From Trypanosoma brucei gambiense DAL972 (Eukaryota > Euglenozoa > Kinetoplastea > Trypanosomatida > Trypanosomatidae), in contig NC_026744.1 in NCBI RefSeq assembly GCF_000210295.1, positions 1,364,001 through 1,428,000 of the forward strand: 64,000 nucleotides of DNA. Direction: 5' to 3'. Positions 46,650-56,344 of this stretch are shown here, in pieces. Position numbers and translations under genes: made by a program. How positions within the stretch are numbered: position 1 is the stretch's first letter; the number at the start of each line of letters is the position of its first letter. The notes under the pieces are model-generated. The model did no database searches, was not told the DNA's origin, and was given only the letters and a program-made list of their open reading frames with translations.

Positions 46650-49151
46650 ATGGATTTAAACACAGTCGACGAGAGGTATGTATTTGTCACACCAGGCACA
46701 ACCATACGCGTCGGTTGGGATGAGAACTGCGATGTCGTTCTACCCGCACTGGGACCCTGTTTATTTAACGGCCGTTGCATTACTACTCGAAGGGGTTGTG
46801 ATGTCCTCGTCTCGTGCACGACCGAAGGTGACCTTCTGTTGGCGCTTACGGGTAATAGCATCCGCGTGATAATCAACGGCGTTCAGATAAAGCCGTCGTT
46901 TGCTCCCAGGAAGCTACCGCCGGGGGCCGTTGTTTCATTCAACAAACTCTCTCGGGAGTTTTCTTTTATCTTCGTTGCACGCGACTTGCGTGCGGCTAAG
47001 GCGGATGTGAAGCATGTGCCTCCGCCAGAAAATTCCGCTGCCGATATTGCGCGCTTGGAGGAGTTTTTGTTAACCCTTAATCCGCAACCTCTTTTGTCCC
47101 ACGCGCAGTTTGATCCGGAAAGTGCCTCGTTGCGGTCGCAGCACTTCGTGACTCTGGTTGATTCAGAGACCATTACGCACCAAAAGGTGAGCACAGATGA
47201 AATCTTACCGTCAACCCTAACCGTGACAGAGGTGGCGCCCACGGAAGAAGAGCTTGTCGCTGACGCGCGCACCAGTGCTCAAAGCCTAACAAGTCAAAGT
47301 GTGTCGCTGCATAATTATGTGAGGCGCTTTTCCACTAGCGGTGGGTTCACAAGCCTCTACTACAATGAGGAAGCAGAATTTTTGCAACCCCATCCAACTC
47401 CGTATCGTCAACAAGGTTTGTTGAACAACGTTGGAGCATCCCCGCACATTATTTCGTCTGTCGTTGTTGAACTTTGGGGTCGACGTGTGGCACTGCGCAA
47501 CGTCGCTGATTTTTGCGATTCGAACGTGGACCAGCCTCAGATAAATCTAACAGGCGATGCGGAGGATCTCAATGGTGCCGAAACAAATCCATACATAACG
47601 TTTCATGGTGTAAAGAAAATGGGAGGAAGGCAACAACGATGCATGGATAAGGAGATCCGTTCTGCCGCAGAAAACGTTTTGGAGTATCTCAACGATTCTT
47701 ATGAGAGTAACGACGACAACTTTATCGAACTTCCTCAGCAAACAAAAGATAAGATTTTTGAATATTTCCTGCTTCTGGCAACTCACATGATGAAAGCAGT
47801 AAAAGCGATGCCCGTAGCGCTACGACTTACCTCACCTGTTGTATGCTGTGGTGACGTGCATGGTAGTTTTTCCGATCTCAAACAAATCTTTGATAACGTT
47901 GTCCCCTTCAAACACTGGTCGCTTATGACGAGGCCGGTGTTATTCCTTGGAGATTACGTGGATCGGGGCCCGCATGATGTTGAGGTAATGCTTTTTTTGT
48001 TCGCATGGTGCACTTTGTGTCCCGAAAACGTGTTTTTGCTTCGAGGTAATCATGAGGATGACCGAGTGAATGGTGATACGGAGCTCTATGGCGAAACGTC
48101 ATTCCTGGTTAAGTGTTTGACCTTTTTCGGTGAGGAGAAAGGTAGCATATTTTGGAGACGCGTTAACGATGTTTTTGCAGTGCTTCCCCTAGTGGCCATA
48201 ATTGATGACACGACTTTTGTGTGCCATGGTGGTATTCCGCGACTTCGTGGGAGACAGCTCGTGCAAGCTGGCACCACGATGGGCGACAATGAAGATGGAG
48301 GGAACGCAGCAGCTCCATTTCCGGAATGGAAACTTTGGCAAGAACACGGTGCAGAGAATGGTAACTCGTCGTACAGTTGCGATGGGCTTTCCTCTACCAA
48401 TGATGCGATTGCACAAGTTGAAGATGATATCCCTGGGGAGGATTTGATGCAAGAGCTTTTGGAGAGTGTACCTGGTGGCCCGGGTGATGTTCGTTTTTAC
48501 AGTGTTATGCCAGATGATAACGATGACTGCCTGACTGCTAAGCGCCGGCGCATTGCTCGTGAGTTACTTTGGAACGATCCGTGTACGACCCCATCGTTGC
48601 GTAAGAGACCCTCGCTTCCACAAGGTGTGTCGGATATGATGGGATCTTTTACAGACGAGGAAAGTGGTAATATGGCTGCAGTAATGCCGCTGCCGCAGCG
48701 AAATGGTTTCAATTCTCAAGGTTTCCGCTGCAACCACGCGCGCGGTTGTTCGGTAGATACTTTCCATGAGTTCAATTCGTTTGCACTCGATAACTTTCTG
48801 CAGCGGTGGGGGTTCACATTGGTGATACGTGCGCACGAGCAGAAGGATGCTGGGTTGGAGGTGGGGCTCGCTCAGCGTGTCCTCACACTCTTCTCCTGTA
48901 GTAATTACACTGGTGGCGACAATAATGGTGGGGCTTGTGTTATTGTCGGTGGTGAAGTGCGTCCCGTGTCATGGCGTCGCCCTTGTCCCGTGCTGGGCAG
49001 GAGTCCCTCAGCAGATGATCCCGATATTTGGAAAATGAAGCGCTTGAGGGAGGAGGTTGGCCGCAACAATTCGTGCAGCTCTTATTTGCATTTCCCCGGG
49101 CCTCAAATCGTGCCGTCTTATGTCGGTAAACCTGTGGTTAACCTTGGTTGA
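46650..49151 (+). CDS. PPP-family phosphatase with an FHA-like N-terminal domain
   Basis: 833 residues from the ATG at 46650 (the frame upstream starts at TTG). Residues 1-~115 have the look of a divergent FHA domain: RVGWDENCDVVLPA, then ALTGNSIRVIINGVQI and a LPPGAVVSFNKL strand. The phosphatase core has GDVHG (401-405), GDYVDRG (434-440), GNHED (466-470), HGG (526-528) and RAHEQ (H729). These metal and phosphate ligands of PP1/PP2A/PP2B enzymes are all kept. About 190 residues (~535-~720) rich in Asp, Asn and Ser interrupt the core between the HGG and RAHEQ motifs. FHA domains bind phosphothreonine, so the N terminus may recruit phosphorylated partners. Fold assignment of the N terminus is tentative. 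Confidence 0.8.
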   Translation: MDLNTVDERYVFVTPGTTIRVGWDENCDVVLPALGPCLFNGRCITTRRGCDVLVSCTTEGDLLLALTGNSIRVIINGVQIKPSFAPRKLPPGAVVSFNKLSREFSFIFVARDLRAAKADVKHVPPPENSAADIARLEEFLLTLNPQPLLSHAQFDPESASLRSQHFVTLVDSETITHQKVSTDEILPSTLTVTEVAPTEEELVADARTSAQSLTSQSVSLHNYVRRFSTSGGFTSLYYNEEAEFLQPHPTPYRQQGLLNNVGASPHIISSVVVELWGRRVALRNVADFCDSNVDQPQINLTGDAEDLNGAETNPYITFHGVKKMGGRQQRCMDKEIRSAAENVLEYLNDSYESNDDNFIELPQQTKDKIFEYFLLLATHMMKAVKAMPVALRLTSPVVCCGDVHGSFSDLKQIFDNVVPFKHWSLMTRPVLFLGDYVDRGPHDVEVMLFLFAWCTLCPENVFLLRGNHEDDRVNGDTELYGETSFLVKCLTFFGEEKGSIFWRRVNDVFAVLPLVAIIDDTTFVCHGGIPRLRGRQLVQAGTTMGDNEDGGNAAAPFPEWKLWQEHGAENGNSSYSCDGLSSTNDAIAQVEDDIPGEDLMQELLESVPGGPGDVRFYSVMPDDNDDCLTAKRRRIARELLWNDPCTTPSLRKRPSLPQGVSDMMGSFTDEESGNMAAVMPLPQRNGFNSQGFRCNHARGCSVDTFHEFNSFALDNFLQRWGFTLVIRAHEQKDAGLEVGLAQRVLTLFSCSNYTGGDNNGGACVIVGGEVRPVSWRRPCPVLGRSPSADDPDIWKMKRLREEVGRNNSCSSYLHFPGPQIVPSYVGKPVVNLG

Positions 49152-50210
49152 AGTGCGGTGGTTCACGCACGGGGAAAAGGGTGATAAGACTACGGTGCTC
49201 TGCTGGTTTTCGGCACTCAGCTGATATTGTATCATTTCTAAGCTGTTCTTTTTCTCTTATAAATAGTTGTTTATCGCGCGTATCTTTGTATATGTTTTCT
49301 TCGTTGTTGTTGGATCAACCAAATAAATAAGTACATGTATTTGAGCTGCGTACGATGTTGCACTTGTCGCTGCAGGGCAGCGGGTTTACAAACTGTTCCT
49401 GAGCGTCAGTCCAGAGAACCGCTTCTGTTAAAGTGTAAATAAACTTTCAATGAGACCTTTTCTCCTCTTTTCATTGGTGGCCTCATGAGGTATCACCTTT
49501 TCTCCTCTTTTCATTTTGCCTTCATCTTCGTGAGCCTCACTCTTCAGTCACGGGCGGTGCGACGTTGTCGATGACTGCCCGATGTGTTGTGCGTGGCATA
49601 TTATTTATCTATTTTTTGCTCTTATTTTTACATCACAAATGTGGGCGTGCAGATTTATCATTTGAATTGCCTGTCATAAGTTTGTTTTCATCTCTTTCCC
49701 GACTTCTTTAGCTAATCTTATGTTTTTTCTGTAATATTTGCTGTTTTTACGTTTCTTTAAATACTTTTTTTTTTTTAAATAATGGGAACAGGCGCTAACG
49801 CATCCGTCGTAATTCTCTAACACAGTCAAAAGAGGAGGTTAAACGGATGTCATAAGGGCCGCTGGCCTCAAATGTGTTTATGTGGATTTGGATTAATTTT
49901 TGGACCATTGCCTCGCGCATGTGTTCTCGGGTTGGACCATCTACTTGCAATTTCTCCATGTGGCTCCGGTGGCGACTGAGTAGTGAATCACTTTATGTCC
50001 TTTCCTTTTTCCTCTTTTCCTAAGATACAAACGGGTGTGCACCTTTTGACGTAGAAAATAAACAAAATAAAAACCGAAAAGAGGATATATACACACACTT
50101 ATTACAACCGCCGAAGCAACCGTAGAGGACTCCGTAGTTGCTGAATTCTTTACCCCAGTTATATAGAAAACTCTTAAGGTCATTTTTTTTATCATTACGA
50201 AGGGGTTAAA
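49152..50210. other. Spacer with a direct repeat flanking a palindrome
   Basis: No gene. A 21-bp direct repeat (49455-49475 and 49495-49515) surrounds the palindrome CCTCATGAGG (49481-49490). A T-run lies near 49767-49776. Confidence 0.65.
49455..49515. repeat. 21-bp direct repeat, 40-bp pitch, with central palindrome
   Basis: ACCTTTTCTCCTCTTTTCAT(T) occurs at 49455 and 49495; CCTCATGAGG lies in the 19-bp gap. Confidence 0.9.
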
Positions 50211-52178
50211 ATGGATACCAATGCACGCCGAGCAAGCGGTGGGAGTGCTGCTTCCGTAGATGCGGCTCCAGTAGCTGCTGCTCCCCCAGAGGATGACCGC
50301 GACGCAGTGATTGAGCGCATTTTAAAAGCTACTGATCCTGTTGTCATGTCCACACCAGTGTACTTTGACTACAGAAAGGATGCCCGCACTTATCGCTTCT
50401 TTCCGAGTGTTGGCCAAACTGCCAGGCACTTTTCCGTTGATGGCGGCTCCGTACTGAAGGATGATCCCGAAGCGATACAACAACGTGAGGACCGGCAACG
50501 CCGTGAGCACGACACAGAGCTCGCTGCCCGTGCGGAGTTGAATCCGGACCTGGTCGATAAGGGTGTTTCTACGAGTATTTTGAAGAATCAGTTTAACTAC
50601 AGCGATCGTGGGAGTCAAACAATGAATAATGCGATGGTGGAGCGATGCGTGCTGACTGACCCGCCGCCGTCAGCAACCTTCAGTGCTATGGCAACGGCGT
50701 GGGAGATATACGATGCCTACGAGGAGGATCGGATCCAGACCGAAAAGTCTGCTGCGGCGGTTCAGAAAAAGACCACTAGTCATCGCCCAACTAAGGAAGA
50801 TAAACTCAGCAGCACTGCCGATGAATCAGGTGGTGCTAAGACAGCTGAAGAGGTGCTCAGTTCGGCTGCGTACAAACACTCCCTCAAGATCATCGAGCGC
50901 ATGGTGAATCAGAATGACTGCCATGATATTATTGAAGACTTCAAGTACTGGGAAGATGAGAGTGACCTTTACAAGGAGGATGGTAACCTACTGCCCTTAT
51001 GGCAATTCTTCACCAACAAGGTGAAACATCGTGCCGTAACCAGCATTGCCCTTAACAATCGTTACAAGGACCTGTTCGCTGTAGGCTTTGGTAGCTACGA
51101 CTTCCAGCGACAAGGAAAGGGTGCGATTCATTGTTTCACGCTGAAGAACACGGTTCCCACTGTCCCCAATTCTCCACTTCCTGCTCATCCAGAGATGTCC
51201 TTCACTGTTTCAAGTGGTGTTATGTGCCTGTCGTTTCACCCAGTGGAGACGTCTTTGCTTGCCTGTGGGCTCTATGACGGGTCGGTCTGCGTATTTGACT
51301 TGCGCATGCATGATAAACCAAAGGAGGAAGCCAAACAGATTTGTCAGGCAACCGTAAGATCAGGGAAACACACTGAACCGGTATGGGAAGTGCAGTGGTG
51401 TCGCAGCACTGTAGACCTTCGCTTCTATTCCATCAGTACAGACGGCCGCATCACCAGTTGGTCACTGCAGAAGAAAGAATTGATTTTCAAGGATGTAATG
51501 AAAACAACAACGGGCGCATGTGTCTTCGATCCTGAATCACTGGTACTTAGTCGCCTTAGTGGAACCTGCTTTGACTTCTCCAATGCGTACGAAAACCTTT
51601 TTATTGTGGGTACGCAGGAGGGCGCTCTGATGCTCTGCAGCAAAGGGTACAATGGTCAGTGCCTAGAGAGATATGAGGGTCACACCATGCCCGTGTACAC
51701 TGCACGCTGGAATCCGTTCCATCCCGATGTCTTCCTCACGTGTTCTGCCGATTGGACCGTAAAATTGTGGTTGAGGAGTTCGACAAAACCGCTGTTAACA
51801 TTTGATGCGGGTGATTCTGTTGGTGACGTCGCGTGGGCGCCGTATAGTTCTACTGTCTTTTCGGCTGTGACGTCCAACGGTAAAGTGATGGTCTTTGACT
51901 TAAATAAGAATAAGCGCGAGCCACTTTGCTCTCAAACGGTTGTAAAGAATGCCAAACTCACCCATGTTGTATTCCACAAGCAAGATCCGGTTGTGCTGGT
52001 AGGAGATTCACGTGGCTCAGTACTTATTCTTAAATTGTCCCCCAACCTCCGTACTCTGTGTAAACCGAAGAAAGGTGAACCAGAGGACCCGCAGCATATG
52101 CGCCAGATGGAGGTAGACAAACTGAACCGCCTAATAGATATCACCTTGAAGGATAGAATTCTCCTGGGGCAGGCGTGA
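50211..52178 (+). CDS. DNAI1: Axonemal outer-arm dynein intermediate chain DNAI1 (IC1/IC78) homologue
   Basis: 655 residues, close to the usual ~700. The N-terminal third is charged, with the LKNQFNYSDRGSQTMNNAMVERC segment that DNAI1-type chains share (binding region for light chains and dynein heavy chain assembly). A coiled region is followed by a WD40 domain from ~270: SIALNNRYKDLFAVGFGSYDF, MCLSFHPVETSLLACGLYDGSVCVFDLR, RFYSISTDGRITSWSL, YTARWNPFHPDVFLTCSADWTVKLWLRS and VVLVGDSRGSVLILK. It would sit in the outer dynein arm of the flagellum. DNAI2-type chains lack this N terminus, which decides the paralogue. Confidence 0.85.
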   Translation: MDTNARRASGGSAASVDAAPVAAAPPEDDRDAVIERILKATDPVVMSTPVYFDYRKDARTYRFFPSVGQTARHFSVDGGSVLKDDPEAIQQREDRQRREHDTELAARAELNPDLVDKGVSTSILKNQFNYSDRGSQTMNNAMVERCVLTDPPPSATFSAMATAWEIYDAYEEDRIQTEKSAAAVQKKTTSHRPTKEDKLSSTADESGGAKTAEEVLSSAAYKHSLKIIERMVNQNDCHDIIEDFKYWEDESDLYKEDGNLLPLWQFFTNKVKHRAVTSIALNNRYKDLFAVGFGSYDFQRQGKGAIHCFTLKNTVPTVPNSPLPAHPEMSFTVSSGVMCLSFHPVETSLLACGLYDGSVCVFDLRMHDKPKEEAKQICQATVRSGKHTEPVWEVQWCRSTVDLRFYSISTDGRITSWSLQKKELIFKDVMKTTTGACVFDPESLVLSRLSGTCFDFSNAYENLFIVGTQEGALMLCSKGYNGQCLERYEGHTMPVYTARWNPFHPDVFLTCSADWTVKLWLRSSTKPLLTFDAGDSVGDVAWAPYSSTVFSAVTSNGKVMVFDLNKNKREPLCSQTVVKNAKLTHVVFHKQDPVVLVGDSRGSVLILKLSPNLRTLCKPKKGEPEDPQHMRQMEVDKLNRLIDITLKDRILLGQA

Positions 52179-53749
52179 GAGGTTGCGCGTAGAGGCTTGA
52201 AGGAAGGTTTGTGCGTTTATATATATATATATATATATATTTGTGTGTGTGTGTTTGTGATGGATTATGAATGAGGCAAGTCCTATTGATGGTGTACTTG
52301 AAGGATGGTGGTGGTGTGGTGCTTAGATGTGTATATATGCATGTGTGTTTATGTGTGTGATGGAGCCGCCAGAGTGTGACCAACCGCGAGAGGATTAGAG
52401 AGAAATATGAGTGAGTGATGTTTAGGGGGGTTGGGAGGCAATGGAATACCGGGAAGAGCGATGAAGGAGAAGGTGATAGAGAAAGGACGAAGCAACAACA
52501 ACAAAAAGAAGTGTGCAACCCCGGAAGAAGAAATGAAACAAGCGCTTATGATGGAGTGGTGAAGGGAAAGGAAGGAGATACAAGTGATAATTTCTCTTCT
52601 CCCCCCTTCGTTACCCAATATTGAGGGTCTAGAGGTGTCGGTAGCAGGCTGCTCCCTCCTTTCTTCTCCAGTAAGAAGAAAAAAAAAATACGAAACCAAC
52701 AACACGAGAGATGAAAAAAAAAAAAAGAAAGTAAATTAAGAGAATGTATAATTATTGTTTGTGTGGTCGTAGGTCGGAGGGATGCCAACACCTGCAGCGG
52801 GCTGTGAGCTGCAGTGACTGTAACAATAGATAGAAGGACAGTTGTTGTTATTGTGGCAATTAGGTGGAGGCAATGGTGTGTCCTTCCCACTGCCTTCGCC
52901 GTCTCCCTCTTTTGTTTTCCCTCTTCTCTATATTATTTTTATCCTTCTTGCAATAATGTACATATATGCAAACGCGAACCAGAAACATGTATGTGTACGG
53001 TTCAGCTGTGCATGTGGTGACGTGACTCATGCACTAACGCCCGTAGCGCTTCTCGTTAGTGACCACAATTTGTGAAGGCTACTCATGTTCGTTATGTGTT
53101 TCTGCCAATACGTTATGCAGTTTCAGTTGGTGATGCATTGTTTGGCCGAGCTTTTCTCGCACTGTGTCCCGTTCCACTTTTTTTTTTTTTTTTGTCTCTC
53201 AAGCATCTTCCTGTGGGTTTGATCATTTCTTTTTTCATACCGCAATTTCTCTCCTTGCTCCTAACTGTGCCTTTCCCCTTCTGTTTTGCTCTAATGCAGT
53301 TCCTAGACCTTAATTAAGGATCTTTACATCCTGTGGCGTGCAACTGGCATTGGTTCGGCGCTCTGTGAGTGAACTTGACCGGTGGTAGGGTCCCCTATAA
53401 ATTCATTCATTCATTTCGCTTTCTGCCGACTGCTTGCGGTTTTTGAGGGTGAGCATACCGTTCCACGCTTATTGAACGTTGTGTGGGATTCTTGGGAACA
53501 GGAAGTGTGTAAAACACACTAAGCAGTAACCGCTGATTTTGCACGATTAAACAAGTAGCCGAGTGGTTGTGACTGAGCAACTCAGACCAAAGGTTGCTCA
53601 CTGGGCACAGTTGCGGTAGTCAGTTGGAGTACAACGTTGCAAATACGAGAGCTGGAAACCACTGCGTGGTGAAGTGAGACGACTTGCACACAAGGTTTAG
53701 CGTCTGCCCCCGGTAATAGGTAGGCAAGGAGGGAAAGGCAGAGGGCCGC
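52179..53749. other. 1.6 kb spacer with TA repeat and T-runs; no supported gene
   Basis: Contains a (TA)n run at about 52219-52240 beside (GT)n, A-rich DNA near 52680-52740 and T16 at 53178-53193. No coding frame with an ATG and family features. Confidence 0.65.
52219..52240. repeat. TA microsatellite
   Basis: About 11 TA units, followed immediately by TTGTGTGTGTGTTTG. Confidence 0.93.
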
Positions 53750-54859
53750 ATGTCGGATCTCCGTCGAGTTGAAAGTCTGAACGCGGACACCTTCCGCCGA
53801 CTCAACGCAACCTCCGTTGTGAAGTCTTTTTGGCACACTCAACTACGAGCTGCAACGGCTGCATCACGTGGAGCCAAGGACGATTCACTTGCGACTGTTA
53901 ATGAAGAAACACCTGTTGCCACCAGAAAGCTGCGTTCAGCGGCCTCATCTGCGGAGAAGAGTGCAGGAGGGCTCACAGACTCTACGGTGTACAGTAGCAG
54001 CAGTAGTAGTAGTAACTCACGCTTATCTGTGAGCGCCACTCTCCCCGGGTTTCCCTCTCCAACAGAAACGCGCCGTCGTCTACGGGCCGCAGCGCTGTCG
54101 GCAGAGCGTCACCGTGCTGAGGAGTCGGATGAAGAGAAACCTGATCCCGTTGCGAGAACGCTGTTTCAGAGCTTTTTACTGCAGGAGTATGATGCTCTCG
54201 ACAGCCGCCCAGTTCTTACAGTTGTTCTTGATTTGGACGAGACACTTGTGAGCAACCGTGACTCTGGAGCTACCGGTGCAATTCTTCGGCCCTACTGTCT
54301 GCACATGTTGAATGCTTTGCGGCACATGCAGGGACTAGAGGTTGTACTTTGGACTGCTTCAACCAAGGAAACGGCGGCCCCCGTAATTCGACAGCTTAGT
54401 CAGAGTGGCCCCGTCTTTGATGATGTCATTTGCCGCAATAGCTCGTGGTTTACGGAGCCGTTGCATACCAAAGATCTCCGACTACTGGGCCGTGACATGA
54501 GCCGGGTGATAATCTTCGATAATTCCACTGCCTGCTGCAAACTGAACCCGCGTAATGCTGTTATTGTTGATGACTTCCGTGGTGTTCGCAACACATCTGA
54601 CGCAGCTCTGGTGAACGTGTACTACATAATTGAGCGCTCCTTTAATGGCTGTTGCGCAGGTGTTTCGGTGCTGGAGACGTTGGTGAAGTTAGCTGTGGAG
54701 AAACAGTTGTGTATGCCGGAAGTGCTCCACCTTCCTGAGTCATGGAGGCATATTCCACTGAGGGAAATCGCGCCACTAAAGGTACCACCGCATGGTATTT
54801 TCTTTCGAGCGCACAGTACCCCGCTTAATGACAGCATTATGCAGCACTGGACGGTGTAA
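53750..54859 (+). CDS. SCP/FCP1-type (NIF) protein phosphatase, HAD superfamily
   Basis: 369 residues. The N-terminal ~135 residues are Ser/Ala-rich with a run of serines coded by AGT/AGC repeats (about 53992-54015). The catalytic domain begins VLTVVLDLDETLV: D161 and D163 of DxDE-T165 are the nucleophile and acid/base. LEVVLWTASTKETAAPVI holds the conserved WTAS block, and IIFDNSTAC with NAVIVDDFRG gives the last metal-binding Asp pair. Related enzymes dephosphorylate the RNA polymerase II CTD or membrane and cytoskeletal proteins. T. brucei CTD lacks heptads, so the substrate cannot be assumed. The protein has no BRCT domain, so it is of SCP type rather than FCP1. Confidence 0.85.
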   Translation: MSDLRRVESLNADTFRRLNATSVVKSFWHTQLRAATAASRGAKDDSLATVNEETPVATRKLRSAASSAEKSAGGLTDSTVYSSSSSSSNSRLSVSATLPGFPSPTETRRRLRAAALSAERHRAEESDEEKPDPVARTLFQSFLLQEYDALDSRPVLTVVLDLDETLVSNRDSGATGAILRPYCLHMLNALRHMQGLEVVLWTASTKETAAPVIRQLSQSGPVFDDVICRNSSWFTEPLHTKDLRLLGRDMSRVIIFDNSTACCKLNPRNAVIVDDFRGVRNTSDAALVNVYYIIERSFNGCCAGVSVLETLVKLAVEKQLCMPEVLHLPESWRHIPLREIAPLKVPPHGIFFRAHSTPLNDSIMQHWTV

Positions 54860-56344
54860 AACAATAAACAAACTATTCATAAATTTTCATAGACGGTACT
54901 TACGCATACAGCGCGTACGTGTGCGTATGCTTGTGCATTTCGACACACATAGTGATGGGACTGTGGAAGGTGGAAGTGGTTTGGTCTTGTTGCTGAGTTG
55001 TTTAGCACATGGCTTTTTTCACTCACTTTCCACTGACCCATGACCACTGTGGCTCGAGAGGTGTATTAGCGTCGCACTGATAGATGGAGAAGCAAACGAA
55101 AAGAAAGGGAGGTGATGTGAAGAAGAGGAAACGCCGAGCGGTGCCCCGAAGTTTATGGGCCGCGTGCGACGGTAAGCATACATCCAAACGTTTCTTGCTT
55201 CACCTTTTGCCCGGATTTCTTTTTTCGTTTTATTTCTCCAAACATACATTCCCATCTTATTTTCTATCTTCTTCAAACCTGGTGCCGTTTCCTCTGCCTC
55301 ACTATTGTGTAGTAGAGGATCTGAGGGGCCGTAACCTTGGGTGTACTACACGATGGTGCGAAGAGGAAAGATTAGGGACTGACAAAAAAAAACAAAAACA
55401 AACAAAAAAGTGCCGTGTTACTTGTTTAACTTTCTGTTACCCGCGAAAGTGGGTCGGGTCAAAGAGAGAGAATTTGTGCGGAGGAAGGAACGGAGAAACT
55501 GCTTGGGTGTTTTGTACTCTTTAGTTGCCGCACCTCTTCAGTTCTTACGTTTCTCAACGATGGTACAACTCTCTTTGCTGCTAAGGTACTTCCTCTTCAT
55601 CCCTTTGATGATTGCACGTGTTACTGCGGAGATGATTGAAAGGAAACCGGAAAACTTAGCGCCTGAAGATGCGCTGCCACCTCATAGATTCGTATCCATA
55701 AAGCCACACCAGGTTATTTTTTTTGTTTTATTTTGTTTTGTTTGCTCCTTTTCCTTTTTTTTACATGCACGCACCCAACTCTCTACGCGTTGAGACTGCA
55801 TTTTCTTCACTTGCTCAACTCTGAAATTCACTCCTTCCTCTTCTGTTTTCGCGCGTAATCACGTGAAAGCCTCTCCGTAACTCAGCAGTGGAAAGGTCAC
55901 ATCACGCCGCACTAGTATCCACCCCTTTCTGTCCTTTCTTTTTGAATTTTCAAACCTCGGACCGTCACTGTTTGCTTCAGCTTCCACTTATCACTGATTG
56001 TGTGGAAACAAAAGAAACTTACGGTGCGTGTTTTAACAACAACAATAAGTTAACGGATAGGAACAATAATAGTAATACCAATCGTTCTTGTTATCTGGGG
56101 GCTACTGCACTAAACGTGTTAACCAACGTGAGTTAGGGCAGTAACATCGGCGGTGTACATATATATATGTACATAAGATAAAAAGAGTATTCCAGGCAAA
56201 AGTAAAAAAGAACGACCAAACCAATTAAGGAGTAGGTGAGAAATCGAATAAAGTGGGAAATATTTGTAACAGTGGTAATAATACCAGTGCTTTCCGTCTC
56301 TTGTGTGTATTTTAAACACCTTCCCAATACCAACGTTTTCAGCT
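54860..56344. other. 1.5 kb spacer with one possible small gene
   Basis: Holds the small frame at 55560-55793 (listed) and a 146-residue frame at 55084-55524 that is Lys/Cys/Phe-rich and not convincing. AT-rich with AACAACAACAATAA simple sequence near 56035. Confidence 0.6.
55560..55793 (+). CDS. Possible small membrane protein (77 residues)
   Basis: ATG at 55560, 19 nt after an AG acceptor (CACCTCTTCAG, 55540-55541) in pyrimidine-rich DNA. The N terminus MVQLSLLLRYFLFIPLMIARVTAEM reads as a signal peptide or first membrane span. A soluble stretch (MIERKPENLAPEDALPPHR) follows, then a second hydrophobic span (VIFFVLFCFVCSFSFFLHA), coded by T-rich DNA. The middle stretch has coding-like codon use; the last part could be read-through into 3' UTR-like DNA. 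Real but small, or a truncated gene. Confidence 0.35.
   Translation: MVQLSLLLRYFLFIPLMIARVTAEMIERKPENLAPEDALPPHRFVSIKPHQVIFFVLFCFVCSFSFFLHARTQLSTR

Noticed and set aside
55084..55524. A 146-codon frame after the SCP-like gene
   Set aside because: ATG start but Lys-rich simple sequence followed by a Phe/Cys-rich stretch; no domain and no clear acceptor directly upstream.
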